From Homarus americanus (Eukaryota; Arthropoda; Malacostraca; Decapoda; Nephropidae), in assembly GCF_018991925.1 (NCBI RefSeq), contig NW_024732415.1:4415061-4479060 (forward strand): a stretch of 64,000 nt of DNA. Direction: 5' to 3'. The position numbers and the translations under genes were made by a program. This document shows, in pieces, positions 1-11,340 of this stretch; within the stretch, counting starts at the first letter, position 1; each line of letters begins with the position of its first letter. The notes below the pieces were generated by a model. The model searched no databases, was not told where the DNA came from, and saw nothing but the letters and a program-made list of their open reading frames with translations.

Positions 1-162
1 TGGAATATTATTCAATTCATAACGATTTGACTACACTGAATTATTATTATGAGAGAAAGAGAGAGAGGTGAAACCTGACACAGAATGACGCAGTAGATAC
101 AGTAATTATGATGGTCACAGTTTACAAAATAATTGAGAGAGAGATACAGCCTATGGATTTAC

Positions 163-403
163 CCGACAATGGGAGTCTGGAAGTTGAGTGTGGTGGTTAA
201 GTTGTGGATATTGTCTTGTAAGTGCTGGTTGGGACGTAGCAAGTACTGGAAGAACTGGCCAACCCACCAGGCACCGGGCTCCCCGTGAAACCTCAATAGC
301 CGCTGCCAGATGTCTTGTGGTATCGACAGAGGCAGGTAATCAGGCGGTGGTACCGGGTGGTCCCAGTCGGGGAAATATACCACGCGGCTGTCTCCCTCCA
401 ATC
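163..403 (-). CDS. FUT8: FUT8-A exon, HGEPGAWWVGQF segment
   Basis: Encodes PPPDYLPLSIPQDIWQRLL, HGEPGAWWVGQFFQYLLRP and ends TPIVG. It matches animal FUT8 immediately before the VHVRRTDK donor-binding motif. Acceptor CTACAG, donor GTAAAT. The next exon would lie left of position 1. Confidence 0.96.
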
Positions 404-3400
404 CTGTAGCTAATTATATCAACATAAGAATACTATAACTAATACATCAACAACATATGAAACAACAACTAATATATCGATAATATAAGACACTAACTAA
501 TGCCTTATCATTGTAAGGCATCTTGGGAGTAGAGTATTGCTGGTGCAGTATGAGTGTTGTTTTTTGTGGTTGTGGTAGATAATAAGTGTGTGGTTGTGGT
601 ATAAAATAAGTGTGGCTAAGGTATAAAAATGTGTGGTTGTTGTGATATAGGTTTAATTTTGTTGTGGTGTCTTTCTTGGTTAAGACATTGTTTTGGCAGC
701 TGGTTCAAGAGACTCACCCGGCCACTTGGAGTGTCTGGTGATGTGGGAAGTGTTGCAGGAGCTGATAGGGAGGAAGTACTGCTCCCAAGTGCCACGCTGT
801 AGCACCATGGTCCTCTGGCTCCCGTAGGCCGCCATCATACAGAACAGTACATGGTGCAGCTGGCACCCAACCCCACAGTTCTGGTGTAAGCACAGAATTG
901 TCATTTTAGGTAATTAATGAGATTTAATGTCGCTTATTTCTGACATTGTGTATCGCTTAAATCTTATGTTACTTTGTTGGCTATCTAGTATAGCAGGACA
1001 TGAAGACTGTCTGAGCTCTTTTCCAATATAGTATCAAGGAAATTTGAATATCAGGAAAATTGGAAATTGGTCAGTGAAATGGTAATTTTCATGCCAATTT
1101 AGAAAATTTCAAGGCATATTGAAAATCTTAGGAAAGAAAGTCGAAAATTGCATTTCGGGAGTGTTTGATTGTGTGGCTCCAGTTAACAAACATTTCCAGC
1201 TATGTTTCTAGAAGAATACTTTTGACTTCAACAATTCTAGATGTCTAGATGTCTGGAAGGTCAGTATTTTTTTACCAATTTCCAGTTCCTTTTTAGTTTC
1301 TTATTACTGTTTCTGGTTCAAGATCTCTCTCAGGATTTGCACATTTAATTACACAAAACAAAGCGTTTGTCACCCCCCCCCCCCACAAAGTTTCGGTAAA
1401 GTAATGAGAAAAATTCCAACCAATACTATATAGTATGAAGAACTCTGCACGTATAAGGGTACCTGAAGTTTGTATAAATGTTTAGTATACTTCCTGGCTG
1501 TGGTAGAGGTAGAGTTTAATGGGACTCACCTTGCCCAGCCTACAGGCCACCATCTTGGCTGCGATACGGTCAAATTGTACTCACTCTTTCCATCCTACAC
1601 GCCACTATCTTGGCTGTGGTACAGTCAGGTGGGTGCTGGATGGCGTAGAGTCGTCGTTGGATCAGTTCACTCAATTCAGCTGCCTCACGCTCCCTCCATG
1701 TAGGTAACCCGTCCATGTCCTTCAGTCGCCTCAGGTCATATTGGGTCACTCTGATGGTACAAAGCCAAAGTCCTTAAGGGTCATTCTAGTAGAAAAAGGT
1801 CTTAATGGGCCACTCCAGCAGTATAAAGTCATGCTGGGTTGTAAGGAGCACAAGGTAATACTAGTCCCCTTTAGAAGTACACTCTAGTAGAAAATGTCCT
1901 TTACAATATCATTATACAATCAGTTATGTCCTCCACATTACCTTTTTCGATCATGAATTTCCTCCAAAATATTCTTTACTGTATCCACGTTAATGTTCAC
2001 TATATTGCTCCTTTCTTCTTTTTTTTTTAGGAGTTGGTTGAGCTGATCATTGATGAACCATGTGTTCTCCTGCACGTCCCTCTCCACCTGCCGCCGCGCT
2101 AACTCATGCTCCAGCGATGGCTCATACACTGATGAAAAATACAAACAATATACCGGTTATGCTGGAGGTAGTTTGTAAATGATTTATTTTTTCGTAAATA
2201 AAGACCTCAGTGTGATATTAAGACCACTACATGGAAATCATTGTACAATACCAAGGTTTTTTTTTATTCTGGCGATTTTATTCGTTGCCGATTAGCGATA
2301 ACCTCTTTGATACACAGACCTGGGTTGAGGTGAAGGCGTTGGTGTAGAGGAGGCGTTGATGTGGTGGAGGTGTGCTGGATATGCGGTGGAGGTGTAATGG
2401 AGGCGCTGGTATGGTGAAGACGTGGTGAAGGCTTGAACACTGTATTAGAGATGACCCGGTTCTTGTCGTGATACTGTAGTGGCACAGGGGTCAGGCTGTG
2501 AAACGATCCACCTATTGAGTTTTACATCCAGGCGTTGTGGTGCCACAGTATGAATAAACATCAGTCATCGTTAGAATAAACATCAGTCAACATCCGTCAA
2601 CAGTAGAGTCAAAATCAAAGTTAACACCAGCAACATTAGACCCAACATCACATTTAAACATCAGATTCAACCTTAAAGTCAACAAACGCATCAATGAAAC
2701 GCCCGGGGTTCAAGACATATGAAAAAAAGACAATTTTAATCTGAACATTGATCAATAAAGTAAAATTTCTAAATAATCCTCGGGGAAGATTAACTTTTCT
2801 CCATTCCAAGGAAGACTTAATTATGGGTGATCTAGAAATGAAAGACAAATAATGAGACATAAGACTTGCTGGTAGGTCTTGAACTGAGTCCTGGGACTAA
2901 TTGTCATGCTGGTAGTTACAGGTCATTTGGTAGTTTTGTGAAGATTAATTGTGAGGGAAGTATAGGTTACCATCAAGTAGGAAGGAGAGAAGATCAGTAT
3001 TATTGTCAAATGGTACTACCACTAAGTCTGAAATTATTTACTTGTCATTCTGTCAGTCTCCTCAGTGCTACCATAAATCCAAAGCAATGAGCTTACTATT
3101 ATATTCCTATTGTAAGAACAATCTCAACAATGCTGGTCATACTTTGTTCTGTTCTGTACCACGCTGCTTATTCTCTCGACCCTACAAGATATAACAAGAT
3201 ATGACAACCAAGGAGGAGAGACTGGACAATGTCGAGGTGAAGGAGATACTGAAAGACGGATGTTTACAGTATATACTTGCGCTTAATAACTTTGTATGAC
3301 AGAATAAGGTGTGACTTATATATGTAGAGCTGGTATTTAACATATTTAACACCGACAACAATGACCCTAAATGGATAAATAATTATTTAAAGAACATCAT

Positions 3401-5645
3401 TGGCCAAAGGAAGGCTATAGGTAGAAGGATAAATCGTGGCGAAATTCACCTCCGGGATTATTATAGGGTATTGGCGAGTAGGGTCAAAACCGAGATAAGG
3501 AAAGCCAAGAGGAATAATGAGGTAAGGATAGCAAGGGAGGCGAAGACAAACCCCAAAGGATTCTACCAAATGCATCAAACTAAAACACGAGAAAAGATTG
3601 GACCAATACGGTCAGACACCGGCGAGCTCACTGATAAAGACAGAGAAATGAGCAATAATTTGAATAAATATTTTTCAACAGTTTTCACCACCGAAAATTT
3701 AAACACGATACCCGGGGCACCGACTTTATTCAGAGATAGTGAAGAAAACAAATTAAGCGAGATAGTAGTGACTAGTAACGATGTTAGTAAGCAAATAGAC
3801 AAACTAGAGCCTAATATGTCACCTGGTCCCTATGAGATATTTGCCAGAGTATTAAAGGAATGTAAGTAAGAGCTTAGTATGCCCTTAGCAAAGTTGTTTA
3901 ACATGTCCTTAAAAACAGGTGTAGTACCAGAATCCTGGAGGATAACGAATGTAATACCGATTTTCAAGAAGGGGGATAGATCACTATCCTCTAACTACTG
4001 CCCAATCAGTCTAACATCAATAGTAGGCAAATTACTGGAAGCAATCATTTCAAACTCTATTCGAAATCACCTGGAGAAGCACAGATTGATCAATGATTCC
4101 CAGCATGGCTTCACAAGCGGACGTTCATGTCTAACTAATCTATTAACAATTCTTTTCATCAGTTTTCGAATCGGTGGACGAGGGGCACAATTATGATGTG
4201 GTATATCTCGACTTTAGCAAAGCCTTCGACAGAGTCCCCCAAGAAAGACTAATTAGAAAGGTAGAAGCACATGGCATCAAAGGCAATATCCTTAAATGGA
4301 TTAGGTCGTGGTTACAGGACAGGAAACAGCGAGTGAGCATTAATGGCACTAAGTCCCATTGGAGCAACGTCACAAGTGGAGTTCCCCAAGGCTCAGTACA
4401 TGGACTATTATTATTTATTATATGCATAAACGACATAGATATCGGCATAGACAGCAACATAGGCAAATTTGCTGATGGCACTAAAATAGGACGTGTGATT
4501 AAATCTGACGAGGACTCCACAAAACTAGAGGAAGATCTAAACAAATTTTTCGAATGGTCTGAAAAATGGCAGATGAAATTCAACGTGGACAAATGTAAAG
4601 TACTCAGTATAAGGGATGTAAAAAGGGAAACCAGATACCAGATGAACAACGATGCCATTGAGAAATCCGACTGCGAGAGAGATTTAGGAGTAATGATAAG
4701 TAGGAACCTTAAGCCAAGTAAACAATGTGTTTTTGCTCGTAACAAGGCTAATAAAGTACTTGGGTTCATACAAAGGAGTGTTAGTTGCAAGACTAGCGAG
4801 GTCATCCTAAAACTGTATCTTGCTCTTGAGACCACACCTGGATTACGCAGTTCAGTTCTGGTCACCGTATTACAGAATGGATATAGAATCCTTGGAAAGA
4901 ATTCAGAGGAGAATGACAAGACTAATCCCGGGCATTAGGAACCTTGAGTATAGAGACAGGTTAAAGCATCTTAATTTGCACTCCCTCGAGAGACGTAGAG
5001 CGAGGGGCGACCTGATAGAGGTGAATAAGTGGAAGGCAGGGCTAAACAAAGGGGACATTACAAAGGTACTCAAACTATCCAACAAGGAGCGAACTCGTAA
5101 CAATGGTTTTAAATTAGACAAATTTAGATTTAGGCGTGAAATAGGTAAACACTGGTTTGGAAACAGAGTAGTGGACGAATGGAACAAGTTACCAAATATC
5201 ATCATTAAATCGAATACGCTGAATAGCTTCAAACATAGGTTGGATGCTTATATGAGCAATAGGGGTTGGGTGTAAACGGGACTGCCCAGTATGGGCCAAT
5301 AGGCCACGCTGCAGTTTCCTCCATTCCTATGTTCTTATGTTCTTATTAAGGTGTGACTTATATATGTAGAGCAGGTATTTAACATATTTAACACCGTAAA
5401 AACAAAGTAAAGAGATTCATCAATAAAGACAAAGAAAATATAAACAAATCACAAATAAATAATAATGCACTATAAGAATACAATAATAAACTACCATCAT
5501 GCACCATGAACTTACTTCGACTGTGTCTGGAGGAGCCCGGGAAGTACATCAAACTTAACTATGAAGTACCCAGCAAGATACACGACCATAACTGCCACTA
5601 ACCAGGTTCGATACTTCGCAACTACACCAGCAGGACCTTCTGACA
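163..5645 (-). CDS. FUT8: FUT8 copy A, alpha-1,6-fucosyltransferase, partial (six exons; 3' part off the left edge)
   Basis: Transfers fucose from GDP-fucose to the innermost GlcNAc of N-glycans in the Golgi (family knowledge). Exons in transcript order are 5645-5516, 2495-2320, 2128-1942, 1750-1585, 880-718 and 403-163. All junctions are GT-AG and the phases join without a break. They encode a type II membrane anchor, a T/P/H-rich stem, a coiled stem segment starting VYEPSLEHELARR, the WREREAAELSELIQRRL segment, the CGVGCQLHHV segment, and the LRFHGEPGAWWVGQF segment. This order matches animal FUT8. The ATG exon and the exons from VHxR onward are not visible. Compared with copy B it carries a 2-kb LINE in its first visible intron and differs at about eight residues. 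Whether it is expressed or truncated further left cannot be seen. Confidence 0.88.
718..880 (-). CDS. FUT8: FUT8-A exon, CGxGCQLHHV segment
   Basis: Encodes NCGVGCQLHHVLFCMMAAYG, SQRTMVL and ending KWPG, bounded by ACACCAG and GTGAGT. Corresponds to the GCGYGCQLHH region of animal FUT8. The first base pair of codons differs from copy B: NCGVGCQ here, GCGIGCD there. Confidence 0.95.
1525..1629 (-). repeat. Direct duplication of a FUT8 exon 3' end (copy A)
   Basis: 1581-1629 (true exon end and donor) and 1525-1573 align over about 46 bases, including a GTGAGT at the same place. An in-frame TGA separates them, so only the first can serve as a simple extension. Present also in copy B at 21205-21309. 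Confidence 0.7.
1585..1750 (-). CDS. FUT8: FUT8-A exon, WREREAxxLxELIQRR segment
   Basis: 55 codons plus one base between a CATCAG acceptor and a GTGAGT donor. Contains TWREREAAELSELIQRRL and a DC..AK.VAC segment, a clear match to the start of the FUT8 catalytic region (WR.KEA.DL..LVQRR in animals). A degenerate second copy of its 3' end, with its own GTGAGT, lies 56 bases downstream at 1525-1573. Confidence 0.93.
1942..2128 (-). CDS. FUT8: FUT8-A coiled stem exon
   Basis: Starts after TTTTCATCAG and ends at GTAATG. Encodes YEPSLEHELARRQVERDVQE and a following Lys/Asn/Glu-rich helix. This resembles the stem of insect FUT8, where a similar EPSLE..RR motif precedes a predicted coiled coil. Copy B has Thr for Arg in the KKEER stretch. 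Confidence 0.85.
2320..2495 (-). CDS. FUT8: FUT8-A stem exon
   Basis: Open segment rich in Thr, Pro, Ser and His between a CACAG acceptor and a GTCTGT donor. Its phase (one base in, one base out) fits both neighbours exactly, which is the main support. The sequence is low complexity, as FUT8 stems often are. Copy B has Asn and Ser where this copy has His and Thr. Confidence 0.65.
3305..3354. repeat. Left half of an unusually long target-site duplication
   Basis: Matches 5347-5396 with one mismatch. The empty site in copy B has it once. Confidence 0.88.
3355..5346 (+). mobile_element. 5'-truncated LINE (reverse transcriptase), insertion specific to copy A
   Basis: Broken RT reading frames at 3471-3869, 3879-4196, 4174-4938 and 4820-5275. 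Recognisable blocks: VIPIFKKGDR, VYLDFSKAFDRVPQE, TSGVPQGS, then FADGTKIG where active elements have FADD, so the catalytic motif is lost. The C-terminal WNKLPN block is present and the tail is ATGTTCTTATGTTCTTAT. Flanked by a 50-base direct repeat (3305-3354 and 5347-5396, one mismatch) that is single in copy B at about 23,063-23,113, so it is a target-site duplication. The jockey/CR1-like clade is inferred from motif style. Confidence 0.93.
5347..5396. repeat. Right half of the target-site duplication
   Basis: See 3305-3354; matches the empty site in copy B slightly better. Confidence 0.88.
5516..5645 (-). CDS. FUT8: FUT8-A exon with membrane anchor
   Basis: Acceptor TTTTCAG and donor GTAAGT bound an open segment. 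It reads a short basic tail ending KYRTW, then a hydrophobic stretch (LVAVMVVYLAGYFIV), then the start of the stem. This is the expected type II anchor. It starts with two bases of a split codon, so the ATG lies in an unseen upstream exon. It ends with two bases (AA) that join a C in the next exon to make Asn, giving an NLT glycosylation sequon. Confidence 0.8.
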
Positions 5646-6298
5646 CTGAAAAGAAACACGTGTGGAGTCATAGTACACCTCGGTGACTCAGTGTCGTGTG
5701 GAGTATACAGTAGACGAGGCATATCAAACATTCTGAGATGAAAAGAGTTATAGTACTCATTCTGGTATCTGCCGTACCCAGCTGTTTTACAGTTTTGTTT
5801 TCGCCGACAGTACACCTGTGTCACGTCTCTAGGAACAATACATACACCTGTGCCCACACCTGATTAATATCACAAGGAACATATTGCGAATATGTGATGT
5901 GAGCCGTAAACAGGCGAGTGAGGACGCCATGGTGGTGAATAATGAAACTACCGTACAGCTGTGTTTGTTGTGGGTTCAACGGCCACGGGGGTGTGTTGGC
6001 AAGTTACATACACGTAGTGACAGGAGGTCCGGAGGAGGATGAATGTGTGGCGGGAGAATTCCTGATACAATTCATCTGTTTATGGCAAAGCGTGGCCGGT
6101 CTCTAATAATGTCAAGTGCCAGGCATGGTTCCTAAGAGGGGGGGTTATTTCGTCATGAACTCCGCATGCATCCATGGTCGGTGCTGTGAACGCTTTGGAG
6201 CTTCGCCTTGCAGAGGCTGCAAGGGTGTCCAATAAACTATCCCCCACGCGGGGCAAATATCAAAATCTTGTCATGGAGTTTAGGTTTCATTCACCCTT

Positions 6299-6535
6299 AA
6301 TACTGGCGATGGTGGTAGTAAATATGGTGGTTGTGGTGGTGGTGGACGGTATGGGTGATGGTGGTGCAAGGTATGGATGATGGTTGTGGTGGTGGTGGAT
6401 GGTGGGGCTGATGGTTGAGTGGTGGTGGTGGATGGTGGGGCTGATGGTTGAGTGGTAGTGGTGGATGGTGAGGCTGATGGTTGAGTGGTGGTGGTGGATG
6501 GTGGGGCTGTTGGTTGAGTGGTGGTGGTGGAGCGA
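6299..6535 (+). repeat. GGTGGT-rich minisatellite (copy A)
   Basis: About four 33-36-base units of the form GATGGTGGGGCTGATGGTTG followed by AGTGGTGGTGGTG. The same array in copy B is at 24,017-24,253. Several overlapping frames stay open across it and give only Thr/His/Pro repeats; they are not treated as genes. Confidence 0.9.
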
Positions 6536-6661
6536 CACACTCGAGGATAAACACCGAGGAAAATATGGCCACAGGTGAACCAGGTAGTCGTACCCTCATA
6601 TAGTCGCATATCATTTGTAATAAGTTCTGTTAAATTACGTCGTGTATATTATTTGATTTTA

Positions 6662-7271
6662 CAGGGAGTTCCGTAAATATCTTACATAATTCAGGTGATG
6701 TTTTCCTGAGACATAAATAAAGATAAATGACTAAATGACCAAATTGTCAATTCTCAATAGTTTCGGAATTACAGCACATGACAGGTTTGGTAGGAATGTG
6801 ATGAAACCTTCGGTTACCTGACAAAAATCCCCTTGATTTCTACCTGTGGGGTCACATAAAAAGAAAGGTGCATGTTACAGAGATTCGTAAACCGCGAGGA
6901 ATTGTGGCGCCGTGTACAGGACAGTGTGACAAACATTCACAACAGCCCTGGGGTCTTTGTACGTGTGCGACATTCACTAATGCGACGGGCTGAGCCCTGC
7001 ATTGACCAAGAGGGGCGGAACTTGAGCTTTTCCTTTAAATGGTAATACCAATACAAATCATATGGCAGTATTATTGTTGATAATCATCACTAGCACAGTG
7101 TATGTTTCATATACACCCCATATAGGTTTCATCACATTCCTAGAAAGCATGTCATGTGCTGTAACTCCCAAATTATTGAGAGTTGACAGTTTGGTCAATT
7201 AGTCAACTATCTTTATTTATGCCTCAGGAATACACCGCCTAATTTATAAATTATATTTACGGAACACCCTG
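6662..7271. mobile_element. Mariner-like MITE with long terminal inverted repeats (copy A)
   Basis: The first and last 150 or so bases are inverted copies, beginning CAGGGAGTTCCGTAAATAT and ending in the complement of CAGGGTGTTCCGTAAATAT. TA lies at both outer edges. The centre holds a decayed transposase C-terminus: PLDFYLWGHIK-like, then a CRRAEPCIDQEG-like frame. A remnant of a Tc1/mariner element with about 150-bp TIRs. Confidence 0.85.
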
Positions 7272-7779
7272 TATATTGGTGAGGACCCTTACACAAACTC
7301 ACCGTTTTTTCACCCCAACAGGGGGAATAATAATGTAATGCACTTTATAGACAAGGTAAATTTATATTCGGGTCAATGTTTTCTATACAATATATTGTCT
7401 TTTAGTAATAAAATTCGGTGTACTAGAAAACAAGAAATGTTAACAACTTACTTGTACTTGTGAACCGGATGATCCCTGGAACGGATCTGGCACGTTTATG
7501 GTATTCTAACGCCTACGAAGATAAATGAGTTGCCAATTCTCATGTTCTTGTGTAGTACGTTGTACCTGACACCTGCAACTAATAACTACGACATGAACCT
7601 GTTTTTTTATGTATATACAATATATTATGTAAAGTTCAGTCCCTAAAATGTGTCGTTATTTTTTCCATCTTTGCAATATGAAACGCTAGACGAAATGCTT
7701 TGATATATTCTTCAATCCATCGCGATATGTTGGTATGCCTGCTCCCCTTATTAGCAACATATAACTTTTCCCTATTTTT

Positions 7780-10700
7780 TTCTTTTAATTTTATCCTCTT
7801 CACCACTGATCGGCTTGTAAGCCACTGTTGGCAAGTACTGGGCATGCAATGGCTCCTGAATTTATTTGAACATTCTCCAGTGCTTGTTACAACACTCTGG
7901 CCGATTTTTCCAAGAGTTCACAATTCTCACTCCGAAAAAGTTATACAGTTTTCTGGGCTTGCGGCTTATTCAACCTTGAGCTGTGACCACTTGTGGGGCG
8001 AGTGTCCGCCAGCTCCAGGTAAGAGCACTCGACTCAGTAGTGCCATTTGAGATGTTTATACATCTCAATTAGGTGCCCCCTTGCCCGTCTGTAGTATAAG
8101 CTAGGCAATTTCAGGCTCTCTAATGTCTCAGTTTAGCTGAGGTGCCGTAGTGCAGGCACCAGTCTGGTGGCCCTCCTTTGTACATTTTCAATCAACTGAC
8201 AGTCTCTAGCATATCTCGGGGACCAGACGGGGTGACAGTACTCTAGACGGTGAAGCACTTCACTCTTGAAGATCGTTAAGAGGGACGGACCGTCTAGATA
8301 TCTGAACGACCTTCTTATAAGACCTAATAATTTAGTTGCCTGATTCACCTTTTCGCAATGGGCCGAGAACCTCAGCTCAGAGATCCTTTCCCTGCAGCTC
8401 TTCAAAGTCTGCTTAGTTCTTAATTTCCCGAAATAGCTTTCAGTCATCCGGAGACATTTGTAAGGAGGAATGTACAGCGTCAGGCATGTAATTTATGAAG
8501 CAAACAAACAGCAGCAGTCCCAATGCACTGCCCTGTGGTACTCCGCTTGTGACGGGTACACGTGATGATTTCGTGCCTTTAATCACTACACACTGCTTGC
8601 GGTCATGGAGAAAGTCTCCAATCCACGCTAGGACATTTCCCCGAATTCCGTACCCTTCCAGTTTTATTTTCAGCCTTTCATGGGGTACACTGTCGAAAGC
8701 CTTGGCAAAATCAAGGTATATATTATAGATATTACCACCCTGTTCCAGAATTTGGGTCCAAATATTCAGTACCTTGAGTAATAGTGTTAAGCAGGAGCGC
8801 CCCGGCATAAAACCGTGTTGTCAATCCTTTACAGTTTACAAGGTTGTTTCGTAGTACTGTAGATGTTCCATCATGGCATCTCTTAGAATGCTTTCAAATA
8901 CTTTACATGCTATGCCGGTCAGGCTCACCGGTCTATAGTTATTCGTAGAGTGACGATCGCCCTTCTTGAAGATAGGACTCACATTAGCTATTTTCAAATC
9001 ACCGGGGAAATTTTGCTCATCGAGGCATTTACAGAAGAGGATGTTCAGGGGCTAGGCAATCTCGTTGCACAACTCTCTTAGCACTCTGAGATGCATCATG
9101 TCAGGGCCAGGACTCTTATGAACCCTTTACCTTTGACAAATTATTTCTTATAACCTCTTCTGTGAACACAATGTGGGTCGGTGCTGTGTCGAAACGTCTG
9201 TCCTCAAACCCAGGCAGATTAACCGCATCCTCTCTTGTGAACACAGAGAAAAAGAAGCTGTTCAATGCCTCAGCTTTATCCTGGTCAGAATCTGCGTAAC
9301 TGCCACCTTCAAGCCTCGCATTTTTAATTTCGACCTTGCATAGCGGTAAAGCGCCTTTGGATTTGACGTGACCTCGCTTGCAGTCAGCCTCTGGAACTCC
9401 TTTTCAGCCCTTCTACACTCTGACTTGGCTTGGTTCCTGGCTCTTGCATACATCCTCCTGTCCTTGAATTTCCGGGTTTTCTTCTTAACTTTGTCGACCG
9501 CCGCATGGATCATGTGAAGGAGTCTCCTTGTATTCCTAGAGGGACTGGATTTGGTCTTGGGTCTATATTTCTCGAGCAAATGGGTCACTTTACAAGCTAT
9601 GATATTCAGCGTAGTGTCTGCGTTCTTACGCCTTAGTGAGTCAGGCCAGTGGATACCTCTCTTCTCCTCCCTCATCCCGTCGTAATTTCCCTTGTAATAT
9701 TTGCACCTTGGCCTGGTTTTGTCGTGAACTAAGTAACAATTAAATTTGAATGACAACATTACATGGTGCCTGGTGCCAACTGGGGCTAGATGTTCCAGTT
9801 TGGCCACCATACCCTCATCGTTTGTTATGATGAGGTCCAGTGGCTTGGGTGTTTGCTCCCCTCTGTAATGTGTCGGGTCTTTAACCTGTTGGAAGAGAAA
9901 ATTATCTCTCAGAGTTTCTACAAAAAGAGTAGCGGGGTTATTTAAGTCATTTGGCGTGAACTCATTTCTCCAGTCGATGTCGCCATAGTTAGAGTCCCTC
10001 ATGATAAGGGTTGAGCATCGCTGCGCTGTCTATTAAGGCTCTTAAGTTCCTTTGGTTTACGGTAAGCTACAGTTTGGGGATCTGCAGATACACCCGACAA
10101 TAAGTAAGTCCCCTCCCTTTAATTTAATTTTACACCACTTGGATTCTTCAAAAACATTCTCTCCCTGTACCCTCACGTGGCTGGCTCTAAGGTCTTGCCT
10201 AGCGTAGATAACCACACCCCTCTGGTAAGTTTCTTGAGAAAGGTTCGTAAATAAGTCATATCCGCCAATACTGAACTCACATTCCTCTGGGTCGATCCTC
10301 CTGTTCTTGTACATCAGTTCTACAACACCCATTATATCGGGTTGGTGGACCTTCAGTAGTGTTTCAAACTCCTCTCTCTTATCAAGGAACGTGTCAGTAC
10401 AGTATTAGTGTACATGACATTCAAGCCGGAAAATGTTCTAGGTAACATCTCTGCTCTTGGTAGTAACTCCGGCCTCCCTCCATTCTCAGCAGCTGCAAAA
10501 TTTGCTAAATACTCTGTATTTTGCAAGGTGTGATTAGAAATGTCATTGTTTACACGGCGCTCGCCTCCTCCTGGGTGGGAGGTAGAGCAGGTGGAAGGTG
10601 TACCGCTTCCCCCTGGCTCTATGCTGGCGCTCTTGCTTCCACTACCCCCCCCCCCTGGATATAACCTATGTAGTCTCGTTCAAGAGTCTTCGAACATTGC

Positions 10701-11340
10701 TGGAGACAGCTGGCAACTTAAGGCCGCTTGTTTACCATAGTACGTAGTAAAAGTTATGAATGAATGTAAAAGTGATCTGTGATTGGTTACTTAGTTCCCC
10801 GTTGCTTAATTAATGGTTAGGCTTTGTTATTTCGTATTATATTATACTACATCCTATAGTAAACAAACTGTCTTGAGTTGCCAGCTGTCTCCAGCAGTGT
10901 TCATAGAATCTTGAACGAGAATGTACACCTATCCCCGTTCCTCCTCGACTCCTCCCTCCTCCGCTTCAAGCCCTGCAAGACCCGTGCGATCTGGATGAAT
11001 GAATACATTCTGAAATGCCTCGCTCCTTGCTAATTTTTTTGCCTGCCGAATAACTTCCCATTTCTTCTCCTCACTCACAAGTGTGATCCAGAGGGGGCGA
11101 GGCTTGTCCTCCTGCTTTTGTCCGAGCCTCCTCACATCCTGAGGAGGGGATAGCACATTCAGAACCTCTGTACAAATATTCTCAAACTGCAACTCGTCGT
11201 GTGTTTTCATACTCTCAGTTTCCTCCGACTTGCTCTCAGGGACTCCAAAAACTATTACGTTGTTCCTGCTCTCGAAACGTTCCAGTTGTTTCTCCTCTCC
11301 CCTAAAAGTATGTCTGCTAGTTGCCATCTCTTCGACACAC
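7780..11340 (-). mobile_element. Degenerate LINE (ORF1, endonuclease, reverse transcriptase), copy A
   Basis: Reading right to left: an ORF1-like coiled/RRM-type piece (10929-11327, NNVIVFGVPESKSEE); an AP-endonuclease domain in broken frames (about 10,420-9,800: VHQPDIMGVVEL, RGVVIYARQD, GDIDWRNEFTPND); a linker; RT (8,808-8,133: IYLDFAKAFDSVPHERL, TSGVPQGSALG, then RDCQLIENVQRRATRLVPAL); and a 3' UTR ending at the conserved tail near 7,790. Frameshifts and stops make it inactive. A foldback element interrupts it at 10,669-10,926. The N-terminal part of ORF1 is missing through a deletion at about 11,335. Confidence 0.9.
10669..10926. mobile_element. Foldback MITE inside the LINE (copy A)
   Basis: Two arms of about 80 bases, 10669-10750 and 10845-10926, are inverted copies sharing GCTGGAGACAGCTGGCAACT. 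They are separated by about 95 bases. No coding content. Confidence 0.82.

Noticed and set aside
3204..3280. Plus-strand peptide TKEERLDNVEVKEILKDG as a FUT8 stem exon
   Set aside because: It reads on the wrong strand for FUT8 and the exon phases already join without it.
5880..5931. ATG at 5931 (minus) as the FUT8 start exon
   Set aside because: An open stretch of about 23 codons with possible donors exists, but none leaves the single base needed to join the membrane-anchor exon.
6280..6614. Overlapping Thr/His/Pro-rich open frames on the minus strand
   Set aside because: All arise from a GGTGGT minisatellite; three frames are open at once and no domain or splice context supports a protein.
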